NCBI GenBank assembly: GCA_016287075.1
Contig: JAEEVC010000013.1
Coordinates: forward strand, 1 to 64,000
DNA length: 64,000 bases
Direction of reading: 5' to 3'
Source of the DNA: Bacteroidales bacterium
GTDB taxonomy: Bacteria > Bacteroidota > Bacteroidia > Bacteroidales > UBA932
Positions 54,577-64,000 of this stretch are shown in pieces. The notes below the pieces were generated by a model. That model was not told where the DNA came from. It saw only the letters and a list, made by a program, of their open reading frames with translations, and did no database searches. The position numbers and the translations under genes are program-made. Position 1 is the stretch's first letter, and every line of letters begins with the position of its first letter.

Positions 54577-57357
54577 ATGAAATCCCGCGCCCTCCTGCTC
54601 CTTGCCGCCGCGCTGCTCTCCGTCTGTGCCGCCGCTGCGCGTCCCGCCCGGAAGGCCAAATCCATCTACCACGACGGCTGGACCGATTTCAACAAGAACG
54701 GACGGATGGATGTCTATGAGGACCCTTCCGCCGACGTGGACGCCCGGATCGAGGACCTGCTCTCGCAGATGACCCTCGAAGAAAAGACGTGCCAGATGGT
54801 CACGCTGTACGGCTACCGGCGGGTGCTGGAAGACCAGCAGCCGACGCCCGAGTGGAAGGAGAAGCTCTGGAAGGACGGGATCGGGGCGATCGACGAGCAC
54901 CTCAATTCCTTCGTCGGGACGGAAAAGCCGCCGACCCTGGAGAGCCCCTGGATCTGGCCGGCATCCAAGCATGCGGAAGGCCTGAACAATGTCCAGCGCT
55001 GGTTCATCGAGGAGACCCGGCTGGGGATTCCGGTGGATTTTACGGACGAAGGCATCCGCGGGGTCGAGGCCTACAAGGCGACGAATTTCCCGACCCAGCT
55101 CGGCCTGGGGCACACCTGGGACCGCGAGCTCATCCGGAAGGTCGGGTACATCACGGGCCGCGAGGCGCGGCTGCTCGGCTACACGAACGTCTATGCGCCG
55201 ATCCTCGATGTCGGCCGCGACCAGCGCTGGGGCCGTTACGAGGAGGTGTACGGGGAGGATCCGTACCTGGTCGCCGAACTGGGCGTCCAGATGGTCCGGG
55301 GCCTGCAGACCGACTTTCAGGTCGCCTCGACGGCCAAGCATTACTGCATCTACTCCAACGGCAAGGCCGCCCGGGAGGGCCAGGCCCGCTGTGACCCCCA
55401 CGAGACGCCGCATGAGGTGGAGAACATCCATATGTATCCCTGGAAACAGGTCATCCGCCGGGCGGGGCTGCTGGGGGCCATGAGCTCCTACAACGATTAC
55501 GACGGCGAGCCCATCCAGGGCAGCAAATACTGGCTCTACGACCGCCTGCGGGGCGATTTCGGCTTCCGCGGCTATGTCGTCTCGGACTCCGACGCGGTGG
55601 AATACCTCCATTTCAAGCACCATGTTTCCGGCTCCATGAAGGAGTCGGTCCGGCAGAGCGTCGAGGCGGGCCTGAACGTCCGCTGCACCTTCCGCAGCCC
55701 GGACAGCTATGTCCTGCCGCTGCGGGAGCTGGTGCACGAGGGCGCGCTGAGCATGGAGACCGTCGACGAGCGGGTCCGCGACATCCTCCGGGTGAAGTTC
55801 CTCATCGGCCTGTTCGACCGCCCCTACCAGACGGATTTCGCGGCGGCGGACGAGGAGGTCAACGGGACGGAACACAACGTGACGGCCCTTCGCGCCTCCC
55901 TGGAATGTCTTGTCCTGCTGAAGAATAACGGCATCCTGCCGCTGGAGCGGACCTCCCTGAAGAAGGTCGCCGTGCTCGGGCCGAATGCCAATGAGGACGG
56001 CTATGCCCATATCCATTACGGCCCCAAGGCAACGGAATCCGTGACGGTCTATGAAGGCCTTCGGAAAGCCCTCGAAGGGCAGGCGGAGGTCGTCTATGCC
56101 AAGGGTTGTCCCCATGTGGACGCCAAGTGGCCGGACTCCGAACTCTACGGCTATGAGCCCACGGAAGAGGAGCTGGCCGGGATTGCCGAGGCTGTCGCCC
56201 TGGCGCAGGACAGCGATGTCGCCGTGGTCGTCGTGGGCGGCGACGCCCGCACCTGCGGGGAGAACAAATCCCGATCGAGCCTGGATCTGCCTGGCTGCCA
56301 GGACCTTTTGCTCAAGGAGGTCGCGAAGGCCGGCAAACCGCTCGTGGTCGTGCTGGTCAACGGCCGCCCGCTCAGTGTCAACTGGGCGGACAAGCATGCC
56401 GCCGCCATCCTGGAGGCCTGGTACCCGGGCGCCCACGGCGGCACGGCCGTCGCCATGGCCCTGCTCGGGGACTACAATCCCGGCGGCAAACTCTCCGTGA
56501 CCTTCCCGAAGACGGTCGGACAGATTCCGCTGAATTTCCCCTTCAAGCCCAATTCCCAGGTGGACGGCTACGGCGGCGTCGGCCCGAAAGGGCGGAAGAC
56601 CCGGGCTGCCGGCGCGCTGTACGACTTCGGTTACGGCCTGAGTTACACGACTTTCCGTTATGACAACCTCCGGCTCTCCGCCGACAGGATGATGCCCGGC
56701 GACAGCCTGACCCTCACTTTTGACGTGACCAATACGGGCGCCCGCAAGGGCGATGAAATCGTTCAGGTCTATCTTCATGACCGCGAGAGCTCCATCACCG
56801 TCTATGACAAGATGCTCCGCGGCTTCGAGCGGGTGCGGGACATCGCCCCCGGCGAGACGCGCACCGTGCGGATCACGCTTCCCGCCGAGGCTTTCCGGAT
56901 GCTCGACCGCAACATGAAGGAGGTCATCGAGCCCGGACTCTTCGACGTCTATGTGGGCGCTTCCTCCGTCGATTTCCGCCTGAGCGCGACCGTCACGATG
57001 TGCGACCCCGCCCGTCCGGAGCGGACGTTCAAGGAGGACGATCCGATCGGCAATCTGCTGCCTGTCACGCTCCGGAAAGGGGACAGCGTCACGTTCCCGC
57101 TCGACGGGAACACCCCGTTCAACCGCTTCGAAGCCACCTGGCTGATGGATGCCGACTGCACTTTTGAGGTGCTGATCAACGAAGGCGGCGGCTATTTCAA
57201 CCCGGTCTGGAGCGGCAAGGGCACGGCCCAGCCGAAGCGGGTGACCCTCTCCGGCGGCGCCCGGCAGGGCTCGGACCTCCGGATCCGCGTGACCGAGGGC
57301 CATGGCACCCTCTCCGGCTTCACCTGCGAGGCCCTGAAACGGGCTGGAAATGAATAA
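54577..57357 (+). CDS. GH3 beta-glycosidase with EF-hand-like loop and C-terminal beta-sandwich
   Basis: A 926-residue secreted enzyme with a signal peptide to about residue 22; no proper lipobox. An EF-hand-like loop, DFNKNGRMDVYE, at 37-48 precedes the GH3 domain. The barrel has STAKHYCIYS (251-260) and the nucleophile D337 in GYVVSDSDAVEYL. The alpha/beta sandwich (LLKNNGILPLE onward), a fibronectin III-like domain (about 690-790) and an extra C-terminal beta-sandwich of about 100 residues follow. This is longer than the GH3 at 6283. The regulator encoded next overlaps by 8 bases. The substrate is probably a plant or glucan oligosaccharide; it cannot be fixed. Confidence 0.9.
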   Translation: MKSRALLLLAAALLSVCAAAARPARKAKSIYHDGWTDFNKNGRMDVYEDPSADVDARIEDLLSQMTLEEKTCQMVTLYGYRRVLEDQQPTPEWKEKLWKDGIGAIDEHLNSFVGTEKPPTLESPWIWPASKHAEGLNNVQRWFIEETRLGIPVDFTDEGIRGVEAYKATNFPTQLGLGHTWDRELIRKVGYITGREARLLGYTNVYAPILDVGRDQRWGRYEEVYGEDPYLVAELGVQMVRGLQTDFQVASTAKHYCIYSNGKAAREGQARCDPHETPHEVENIHMYPWKQVIRRAGLLGAMSSYNDYDGEPIQGSKYWLYDRLRGDFGFRGYVVSDSDAVEYLHFKHHVSGSMKESVRQSVEAGLNVRCTFRSPDSYVLPLRELVHEGALSMETVDERVRDILRVKFLIGLFDRPYQTDFAAADEEVNGTEHNVTALRASLECLVLLKNNGILPLERTSLKKVAVLGPNANEDGYAHIHYGPKATESVTVYEGLRKALEGQAEVVYAKGCPHVDAKWPDSELYGYEPTEEELAGIAEAVALAQDSDVAVVVVGGDARTCGENKSRSSLDLPGCQDLLLKEVAKAGKPLVVVLVNGRPLSVNWADKHAAAILEAWYPGAHGGTAVAMALLGDYNPGGKLSVTFPKTVGQIPLNFPFKPNSQVDGYGGVGPKGRKTRAAGALYDFGYGLSYTTFRYDNLRLSADRMMPGDSLTLTFDVTNTGARKGDEIVQVYLHDRESSITVYDKMLRGFERVRDIAPGETRTVRITLPAEAFRMLDRNMKEVIEPGLFDVYVGASSVDFRLSATVTMCDPARPERTFKEDDPIGNLLPVTLRKGDSVTFPLDGNTPFNRFEATWLMDADCTFEVLINEGGGYFNPVWSGKGTAQPKRVTLSGGARQGSDLRIRVTEGHGTLSGFTCEALKRAGNE

Positions 57358-58510
57358 ATTGATGCTCCTGCTCGACGGCGCCTCGGAATTCGACCGCAGG
57401 CTGCTTCGGGGGCTCGTACGCTATACCCGGGAGAACGGCGACTGGCTGTTCTTCCGGGTTCCGCTTGCCCTGCAGCACGACGGGGGCGACACCCGCGGCG
57501 ATGGGGAGCGGATTGTCGAAATGGCCCGGAACTGGGGCGCCAATGCCATCGTCGGCCGCTGGCTGTATGAAGATACCTCCCGGCTTGCCTCCCTCGGCAT
57601 TCCGGTCGTGATCCAGAATTACCGGAGCCGGAGCCGGGAGTTTTCCAACCTGACCGGCGACTACATCGGGACGGGCCGGATCGCGGCGGGGTTCTTCCGG
57701 CACGGCGGCTTCGTCCATTTCGCCTATTTCGGGGTGAAGGACGTCGTCTGGTCGGAAGAACGGAAGGAGGGTTTCGAGCGGACCCTGGCCGCTTCCGGGG
57801 ATGCCTGCGACAGCCTGATGATCGAACAGGACGTGTACCGGGAACGGGACCGGGTCGCCCGCTGGCTCCATTCCCTGCCGAAGCCGGTCGCCCTTTTCTG
57901 CTGCGACGACGCCCATGCCCTGTCCCTTTCCGAGATCTGCCAGGCGGAGGGGATCGCGGTCCCGGGGGAGGTCGCCATCCTCGGGGTGGACAACGATGAA
58001 CTGCTCTGCGGGATCGCCGCCCCGGAGATCTCCTCGATCGGACTGGACGTCGAACGGGCCGGCTACATCCTCGGGCAACGGCTCCACAACCAGATCCTGG
58101 AAGGGCACCGGGAGCCGTTCAGCATCGTGGTCCAGCCGGGCGAAATCGTGGTCCGGGACTCCACGGGCGGCCGGATCATCCGGGACCCGTACGTCCGCGA
58201 AGTGGTGGACCATATCCGGGCGAACTACATGCGGGAAGATCCCCTGCAGGGGGTCCTGTCCCGCATCCCGCTCTCCCGCCGCAGCCTCGAAATGCGTTTC
58301 CGGAAGGAGATGGCCCCGATGACCATGTACCGCTACCTCCTCTCCTGCCGGGTCGAGGCCCTCTCCCGCCTGCTCTCGACCACGAACCTCCCCCTCGCAG
58401 AAGCGGCCGCCCGCGCCGGCTTCGCCGACGGCAGCAACGTCGGCCGCATCTTCCGCCGCTTCCAGGGCTGTTCCCCCAAGGAATTCCGCGACCGGTCCGC
58501 AGCGCGCTAA
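57350..58510 (+). CDS. XylR-like transcriptional regulator (LacI-type sensor plus AraC HTH)
   Basis: A 386-residue regulator whose start overlaps the GH3 stop. Residues 1-270 form a periplasmic-binding-protein-like sugar sensor of the XylR kind (LMLLLDGASEFDRRLLRGL, FFCCDDAHALSLSEICQAEG; VAILGVDNDELLCG). The C-terminal 100 residues are an AraC-type double helix-turn-helix (ISRRSLEMRF-like LSRRSLEMRFRKEM, GFADGSNVGRIFRRFQGCSPKEF). It likely senses a sugar released by the upstream GH3 and controls that operon. Target sites were not identified. Confidence 0.9.
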   Translation: MNKLMLLLDGASEFDRRLLRGLVRYTRENGDWLFFRVPLALQHDGGDTRGDGERIVEMARNWGANAIVGRWLYEDTSRLASLGIPVVIQNYRSRSREFSNLTGDYIGTGRIAAGFFRHGGFVHFAYFGVKDVVWSEERKEGFERTLAASGDACDSLMIEQDVYRERDRVARWLHSLPKPVALFCCDDAHALSLSEICQAEGIAVPGEVAILGVDNDELLCGIAAPEISSIGLDVERAGYILGQRLHNQILEGHREPFSIVVQPGEIVVRDSTGGRIIRDPYVREVVDHIRANYMREDPLQGVLSRIPLSRRSLEMRFRKEMAPMTMYRYLLSCRVEALSRLLSTTNLPLAEAAARAGFADGSNVGRIFRRFQGCSPKEFRDRSAAR

Positions 58511-58532
58511 CGCGCGGAGGATGGGCGTATTA

Positions 58533-58563
58533 TTGCGGTTTTTCAGAAAAAAACGTACATTTG
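58533..58563 (+). promoter_or_regulatory. Promoter of the peptide D cassette
   Basis: TTG (58533-58535), 20 nt, then TACATTTG (58556-58563). The leader to peptide D is about 63 nt. Confidence 0.75.
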
Positions 58564-58632
58564 AACGCCGCGCATCCGCCCGATTCGTTGCGGCCAAGGG
58601 AGCAGCCAATCAAATAACTAACACATAGTAAT

Positions 58633-58800
58633 ATGATACACAGTTCATTACAGGTCCTTTCCGGGAACAGGACATTCCCATATTGCCCCCCGGAAAGTGA
58701 AATGATTCCCATCTGCCCCGAGCGGGATTTCTGCGACAGTATCCGCCTGAAACCAATCCAGGAGGAAGAACTTTTTTGGGATGATGAATTCAATGGTTAA
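58633..58800 (+). CDS. Small peptide D (55 residues) before the GLUG-repeat lipoprotein
   Basis: The frame begins MIHSSLQVL and ends LFWDDEFNG. It lacks the MKK start of the other three but keeps the core Y17-x2-P20-x9-E30-x2-F33-C34-x-S36 without gaps. It also has PESEMI, close to PESEII of peptide A, and the tail PIQEEE. Three extra cysteines (C18, C28, C34) make it the most Cys-rich of the set. Its last codons overlap the preferred start of the next gene. There is no signal peptide; function unknown. Confidence 0.65.
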   Translation: MIHSSLQVLSGNRTFPYCPPESEMIPICPERDFCDSIRLKPIQEEELFWDDEFNG

Positions 58801-61800
58801 AAAACTGCAGGCCATGAAACACATGTATTTTATCCTTCCGGCCGCAGTCATGCTGCTTGCTGCCGCCGCCGTTTCCTGCTCTTTGCAGGAAGATGAATGG
58901 TCCGAGGCTCCCGTTTCCGTGGAGAAGACAATCCTCCGCCTCAGCCTTGCCCCGACCCGTACCAGTCTCGGTGCGTCCGAAGACGGCGCCCGGAAAGTCT
59001 ATTGGTCCGATGGTGACCGGGTTGTCCTCAACGGTACCGTTTCCGATGCGCTTGAAAACATCGGGGAAGAGGCGACATCCGCCGAATTCAGTTTCGACGG
59101 AGCCTTGACGGCCCCTTACAATATCTTGTATCCCGCGGAGATCTACACCACACCGGGCAGTATCACCCTTCCGGCGGTACAAACCTGGAAGTCAGGAACT
59201 TTTGACGACGGTATGTTCCCGATGGCGGCTTATTCCGCCGACGGGTCCTCTCCGTTGCCCGAGTATCTCTGCGCCGTCGTGAAGATATCCGTCCGGCTGG
59301 CCGCTTCCGATCCCGACACGGACAATATCCGCCTCGTCACCTTCTCCGGAGGTGCCGGTGAGCAGGTCTCCGGCGTGTTCAACCTCGATTACCAGACGGC
59401 CGCACTGACTGCGACCTCCACCGGTGCGGCGGACAAAAAGGTGCAGGTGAGCCTGAACCAGGCGCTTTCCGCTTCGACCCCGCTGGATGTCTTCCTGGTC
59501 GTCCCCGCCCGGACCTATGCTTCCGGCTTCAGCATCACCGTCCAGGATTCCCAGGGCCATACGATGACCCGGACACTCGGGGCCTCGACGACCCTCTCTG
59601 CCGGCAAACTGTACAACATGCCGGCTTTCCCCTTCATCCCGAGCGGTTCGGCCACCGGCATCGAAATCTACAGCGCCGAAGACCTGATTTCCTTTGCGAC
59701 AAGGTACAACAGCGGAGAACTCAGCAATGACGTACCGGGCGGTCTCATCGCCACGGTCATGCAGGATATCGTTTTTGATGACGGAACCTCAGGGGATTTC
59801 AACGGGACAGGCGGCATCGGATCAGCTTCCCTGAATGGGGAAACCAACTATTTCAATGGTATCTTTAACGGCAACGGCAAGACCATTTCCGGCCTGAAGG
59901 CCACGGTGCCGCTCTTTGCGTACACCGGCGGAGGCGGCACGGTCAAAGGCTTGACGCTGGACAGCTCCTGCTCCTTTGTCTTTACACATTCCAATACGGC
60001 TGAAGGAGAATTCGGCGCTGTCGCGGGATATCATAAAGGGAACTTGCAAAACGTTACCGTCAATGCGGATGTTTCCTTGGCGGCTGTTTCGAATGTTGCC
60101 CATCTCACGTCGTTTGGCGGTATTGTCGGTCGTGCCACGACCGGAACCCTTAATAATTGTACTTATGGAGGTCTTATCTCTACTCCGTCTGGATTCACAG
60201 GAACAAAAAAACTCATCATCGGAGGTCTAGTGGGAAGGATTTCCAATGCCGGCAGCGTTTCCGGTTCAGTTTTCAGCGGTGCCATCAGTAATGAAGCCCA
60301 AATTACATCAACTGATAAGAGTAATCCTTATTTGATCATCGGGGGTATTGTGGGCCATCTTGAAGGCGGAGCGACTGTCAGTTCGTGTGCGACGACATTA
60401 GACCATGCAACTATTTCCGGTGATTACTCCAATACGGCCGGGATTATTGTGAATAAAACAACAACTTCATACAATAGTGCAGACGGAGGCATTGTCGGTG
60501 AACTTGTATCCGGCGAAGTCAATTCATGTACAAACGCTGCTTCAATTTTGAACGTCATAATCAGACAAACTGATGTCGATGCTCAGGCTAGATATATTCA
60601 AGCGGGCGGACTTGTCGGCAAGATAGGACCTTCTGGCAGTGTCACAGGTTCTACGAACAATGGTTCCGTCATGAGTAATTCTAATCCACGACTGCAATAT
60701 ACGGGGGGCATTGCGGGCACTAATGCCGGCACGGTCTCTTCATGCACAAATAATGCCGCCATCCTTACCGGTACCTGCGGCGTAGATCCCATCTATGGAA
60801 GTCGTATTCTTTACATCGGGGGAATTATCGGCAATAATACTTCTTCTTCCGTCTCAGATGTCCACAACACTGCGGATTTAACTTTGAGTCGTTTTGAAAT
60901 GGGGACAGCTGTTACAGTTCATATGGGTGGTGTCATCGGCTATAATGAAGGTGAACTTAATGGCGGAGCGGGTAAAAGCATTACAAATACCGGCAAGGTT
61001 TACTTTAATACTAATTCTAATAAGAATACTTGCGTTTTCAGTTTAGGCGGAATCGTAGGTTATTCTAAAGCATCTCTCCAGAATCTTTATAACTCAGGAT
61101 ATGTTCACTTCAATTGGAACAACAACTCCAGGCTTGTCAAAAATGCACGAATAGGAGGTATTGTCGGCTGGATGGATGGTGATGGCATTATCTCCGACTG
61201 TGATAATGAGGGAGGTGATGACAATTCTGGAGAGGTTTTCCTTGCTATACCATCTAGCACGAGTGTCAGCAGTACTGAAAATTACATGGGCGGTATCCTC
61301 GGTTATACTGTGAAAAATGTATCGATTTCCAATTGCTTTAATTCCGGATACGTCCATGGCGGGAATAGCGGAAAAGTTGGAGAAGGAACCAACGGGGAAA
61401 CTTGTTTTGCCGGCGGCATCGTCGGATACTTAGCTGGGGTGTCCTCCATATCTGAATGCACCAACTCTGCAATAGTGTTTAATGATCAGTTCAATAATGA
61501 ACAAACAGCCCCTGAAACAAAATCCGTATATACTGGAGGTATTGCTGGTTATGTAAAAGGCACCAATGACAATCCCATCAGTCTTTCTGATTGCGAGCAT
61601 AATACGAGCAATCTTGGTCCCCGTCGTGGCCTTTGCGGAGGTATTGCCGGATACGTTGAATATGCTTCACTGATTAATTGTAACACCATCGGCGTCAACT
61701 TTGCCGGTAGCGCTTGGTTTGTTGGCGGAATCATTGGTTTCGGAGTGAACACCATGCTGACGAATTGCACTTGGAGCGGCACGACCATTAATACTTCGCA

Positions 61801-62038
61801 AATTAGGGCTAATGGCGGAGGTGGAATCGCCTCAAAGATTACCGGATGTACAATTGACGGCTGTTATAGTTATGCCACAACTATTCAAAAAGGTGGGGCC
61901 GGGACATATGGTGGAGCTTTAGTTGGTGTTTCCGTTAGTGGGAACACGATACAAAACTGCCATTATAAAAATGTATTGCCCAGTGCAGTGGCTAATGGAA
62001 CATTCACCGACGGTGGCGGGAATGCCGCGGATCTGTAA
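58793..62038 (+). CDS. Fimbrillin-like lipoprotein with GLUG-type repeats
   Basis: About 1081 residues from the ATG at 58793. Other in-frame ATGs at 58781, 58814 and 58823 are possible; 58793 overlaps the peptide D stop. Lipobox AVSC. Residues about 40-290 are a fimbrillin-like domain (TRTSLGASEDGARKVYWSDGDRVVLNG, in parts; LPAVQTW; GAGEQVSGVFNLDY). From about residue 350 to the end the protein is a series of GGIVG-centred repeats (GGIVGRATTGTLNNC, GGLVGRISNAGS, GGIVGHLEGGAT), like GLUG motifs of adhesins and IgA-peptidase relatives. DNA from about 60100 is visibly richer in A and T than the first third, so the repeat part may have a separate origin. Confidence 0.85.
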   Translation: MVKKLQAMKHMYFILPAAVMLLAAAAVSCSLQEDEWSEAPVSVEKTILRLSLAPTRTSLGASEDGARKVYWSDGDRVVLNGTVSDALENIGEEATSAEFSFDGALTAPYNILYPAEIYTTPGSITLPAVQTWKSGTFDDGMFPMAAYSADGSSPLPEYLCAVVKISVRLAASDPDTDNIRLVTFSGGAGEQVSGVFNLDYQTAALTATSTGAADKKVQVSLNQALSASTPLDVFLVVPARTYASGFSITVQDSQGHTMTRTLGASTTLSAGKLYNMPAFPFIPSGSATGIEIYSAEDLISFATRYNSGELSNDVPGGLIATVMQDIVFDDGTSGDFNGTGGIGSASLNGETNYFNGIFNGNGKTISGLKATVPLFAYTGGGGTVKGLTLDSSCSFVFTHSNTAEGEFGAVAGYHKGNLQNVTVNADVSLAAVSNVAHLTSFGGIVGRATTGTLNNCTYGGLISTPSGFTGTKKLIIGGLVGRISNAGSVSGSVFSGAISNEAQITSTDKSNPYLIIGGIVGHLEGGATVSSCATTLDHATISGDYSNTAGIIVNKTTTSYNSADGGIVGELVSGEVNSCTNAASILNVIIRQTDVDAQARYIQAGGLVGKIGPSGSVTGSTNNGSVMSNSNPRLQYTGGIAGTNAGTVSSCTNNAAILTGTCGVDPIYGSRILYIGGIIGNNTSSSVSDVHNTADLTLSRFEMGTAVTVHMGGVIGYNEGELNGGAGKSITNTGKVYFNTNSNKNTCVFSLGGIVGYSKASLQNLYNSGYVHFNWNNNSRLVKNARIGGIVGWMDGDGIISDCDNEGGDDNSGEVFLAIPSSTSVSSTENYMGGILGYTVKNVSISNCFNSGYVHGGNSGKVGEGTNGETCFAGGIVGYLAGVSSISECTNSAIVFNDQFNNEQTAPETKSVYTGGIAGYVKGTNDNPISLSDCEHNTSNLGPRRGLCGGIAGYVEYASLINCNTIGVNFAGSAWFVGGIIGFGVNTMLTNCTWSGTTINTSQIRANGGGGIASKITGCTIDGCYSYATTIQKGGAGTYGGALVGVSVSGNTIQNCHYKNVLPSAVANGTFTDGGGNAADL

Positions 62039-62052
62039 ACGGGAACACAATT

Positions 62053-64000
62053 ATGAACAGACATATTATCCAGTCGGCTCTTTTCCTCCTCATTCTGCCG
62101 CTTTGCGTGGCCGGATGCAGGAGGATGGAGGCGCCGGAGACAGGGTTGCCGGAACCAACGGACGAAGTCGTGGAAACGGAACGGACGGTCATCACCGTCG
62201 GTTTGCCGGAGACCCGTACGTCCCTCGGCGCCCTGGAAAACGGTCAGCGTAACGTGTACTGGTCCAACGGGGACCGTATCTGTGCAAACGGCGTGGAGTC
62301 CGATGCCCTGTCGGGATTGGCCGAAGATGCACAGTCCGCCGACTTCTCCTTCCCGGGTTCGCTGAGTGCGCCGTACATGCTGCTGTATCCGGCTTCCATC
62401 TACACGGATGCCGCGCATGTGACGCTGCCCGCCGTCCAGGTATGGACGGAAGGGTCCTTTGCGCCTGGGGCTTTCCCGATGGCCGCGAAGGTGACATCCC
62501 TCTCCGGGTCCGTCGTGATGGAATATCTCTCGAGCGTCCTTCACATTGCGGTCAGGGCCGCTGCGAACAGCAGCGCAACCCTCTCTTCCGTCGTTTTCCG
62601 GGCTAATGGCGGGGAACAGGTGTCGGGAACATTCTCCATCGACTATGACAATGCCCTCCTGACTCCGTCTTCCGCTCCGTCGGAGGAAGACCATGCGCTG
62701 ACGATGACCGTTTCGGAAGCGCTGTCACCGACCGATGCGCTGGACCTGTTTATCGTGGTTCCTGCCGGGACCTACAGTCGCGGATTCACCTTCACGCTGC
62801 TGGACTCCGAGGGCCATGTGATGCAGAAGAAGCGGAGCGCATCCACAACCCTGGCGTCCGGGAGGGTGTACAATTTCTCCGCCGTCACATTTGTGGCGTC
62901 TTCTTCCTCGGAACTGGAACTTCCTGATGTTGAGGAAGAAGATCTGATCCTCGATCCGTACAATGTGACGGGTCTTGTCCAGGACAGCGACGGCAGATCC
63001 CTTGCCGACGTCGTTGTGAGCGATGGCCTGCAGTGCGTCACGACCACGACAACCGGCCATTTCTACATGAATGTGAACACGGCCGCGTCGAAATTTATCT
63101 TCGTTTCCACGCCGTCCGGCTATATGCCTTCCGTGGAAGGCGGTAAGCCGCGTTTCTACAAAGCGCTTTCCGAGATCACGCCTTCCGGCGGTGTCTATAC
63201 CTGCGACTTTACGCTGACACCCGTGGCCAATCCGGACAGCTTTACGCTGCTGGTTACCGCGGATCCGCAGCCCCGCTCCTCTTCCTGGAATGTCGACAAT
63301 GTCGCCTATCGGTCCACCCGTGCCTGTGAGGCCCTGTATCAGGACCTCCGGGAGACGGCTGCCACCGTCTCGGGCAGGCAGGTGTATGGCATCTGTCTCG
63401 GTGACCTCGTCCACGAAGACATGGGGCTGTTGGATACTTATTCCAATGCACTGGGCGACCTGGGTTATCCCACCTACAACATCATCGGCAACCATGACTA
63501 CGACATTACCAAGGCCGATGACGATGCCGGCGCCTGGAAGTTTGAAAGCCTTTTCGGGCCGCGCAACTATTCCTTCAATCTCGGCGGGATCCACTTCGTC
63601 GTACTGGACAATCTCATCATGAAGCGCGAGGACGGCAACCTGACTGCCTACGACCAGGGCCTGACCGATGAAATCTGGGCCTGGCTCCAGCAGGACATGG
63701 CTTTCGTGCCGAAGACTTCGACTGTCATGGTGTGTGCCCATTCCCCCATGTTCAAGCAGTCGAGCGGCAGCGAACGCACGAATACGGCACGGCACGGACC
63801 GGACTACGGAGCCCTGTTCGACAAGTATGCCGAAGTCCATGCCTGGGCCGGACACACCCACAGCACCTTCAACTACATCTATCCGTCCAGCCACCGGCAC
63901 AAGCGGGTGCAGGTGCATACGCTCGCGCGTTCTACCGGTGAACTGTGGACCAATGAATACCTCGCTGACGGAACGCCGCGTGGTTTTACGGTTGTGGATG
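62053..64000 (+). CDS. Fimbrillin-like lipoprotein with calcineurin-like phosphoesterase domain (partial, runs off the end)
   Basis: Open from the ATG at 62053 to the window end (649 residues visible, no stop). Lipobox VAGC. Residues about 40-280 are close to the fimbrillin-like domain of the previous gene (TRTSLGALENGQRNVYWSNGDR, in parts; LPAVQVW; GGEQVSGTFSIDY). A regulatory-like Ig domain (VTGLVQDSDGRSLADVVVSDG) spans about 300-390. A calcineurin-like metallophosphoesterase follows: ADPQ (403-406), GDLVHE (450-455), GNHD (479-482), the His of AHSP (about 563) and GHTH (600-603). It lies 14 bases after the GLUG-protein stop, in the same cassette as peptide D. The substrate is unknown. Confidence 0.85.
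   Translation, partial: MNRHIIQSALFLLILPLCVAGCRRMEAPETGLPEPTDEVVETERTVITVGLPETRTSLGALENGQRNVYWSNGDRICANGVESDALSGLAEDAQSADFSFPGSLSAPYMLLYPASIYTDAAHVTLPAVQVWTEGSFAPGAFPMAAKVTSLSGSVVMEYLSSVLHIAVRAAANSSATLSSVVFRANGGEQVSGTFSIDYDNALLTPSSAPSEEDHALTMTVSEALSPTDALDLFIVVPAGTYSRGFTFTLLDSEGHVMQKKRSASTTLASGRVYNFSAVTFVASSSSELELPDVEEEDLILDPYNVTGLVQDSDGRSLADVVVSDGLQCVTTTTTGHFYMNVNTAASKFIFVSTPSGYMPSVEGGKPRFYKALSEITPSGGVYTCDFTLTPVANPDSFTLLVTADPQPRSSSWNVDNVAYRSTRACEALYQDLRETAATVSGRQVYGICLGDLVHEDMGLLDTYSNALGDLGYPTYNIIGNHDYDITKADDDAGAWKFESLFGPRNYSFNLGGIHFVVLDNLIMKREDGNLTAYDQGLTDEIWAWLQQDMAFVPKTSTVMVCAHSPMFKQSSGSERTNTARHGPDYGALFDKYAEVHAWAGHTHSTFNYIYPSSHRHKRVQVHTLARSTGELWTNEYLADGTPRGFTVVD

Overview
The window is typical of a Bacteroidales chromosome. 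It has SusC/SusD pairs, abundant lipoproteins with lipobox cysteines, an rplM-rpsI-rpsB-tsf cluster, and promoters of the Bacteroidetes primary-sigma form (TTTG or TTG, then about 20 nt, then TAnnTTTG). GC content is high by eye, so a high-GC gut lineage (Alistipes-like or Cryptobacteroides-like) is my guess. The species is not determined.

Layout. 1-6245 is housekeeping: purB, convergent purA with a sigma-54-type response regulator, cmk-ispH, and efp. 6283-16968 is a polysaccharide utilisation locus (GH3, GH144-like, SusC, SusD, LamG lipoprotein, second GH144-like enzyme), best read as a beta-1,2-glucan locus. A tRNA-Ser(GGA) gene follows, immediately abutted by a 140-nt palindrome that can fold as a cloverleaf. 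17393-22351 is a promoter, a leader with a G12 tract and a terminator-like hairpin, a 38-residue peptide gene, and a 1491-residue fimbrillin-like/beta-helix lipoprotein. 34104-22535 (minus) is a RagA/RagB-type import operon with a zinc metallohydrolase, a DUF4302 protein, a BACON-like protein, a subtilase and a PorV/PorQ-like barrel. It is divergent from a second peptide/lipoprotein cassette (34359-37804). 37884-40758 (minus) is a Tat-type aldo/keto reductase and a fused NapH/NapG-like polyferredoxin. 40814-46163 is rsgA, a MATE transporter, rplM, rpsI, rpsB and tsf. 46457-47814 is a toxin-antitoxin-like pair (DUF3990-like protein and an HTH protein) with a perfect operator dyad. 47913-58510 holds a vWA lipoprotein, then a TlpA/DUF6029/Omp28-like operon containing a third small peptide gene, followed by a GH3 enzyme and its XylR/AraC-type regulator. 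58533-64000 is a fourth peptide gene, a GLUG-repeat fimbrillin-like lipoprotein, and a metallophosphoesterase lipoprotein cut by the window end.

The most striking theme is four unannotated short genes (38-55 residues). They share an ungapped core (Y-x2-P-x9-[DE]-x2-[FL]-[LC]-x-[SV]) and acidic tails near the C-terminus. Each sits directly before a large surface lipoprotein whose N-terminus resembles a fimbrillin (Mfa-like) domain and whose C-terminus differs: beta-helix, a novel repeat, Omp28 thioredoxin, or GLUG repeats plus a calcineurin-like phosphoesterase. This looks like a modular peptide-plus-adaptor-plus-effector cassette system. Its function cannot be read from sequence alone.

No integrase, transposase, CRISPR array or rRNA was seen.
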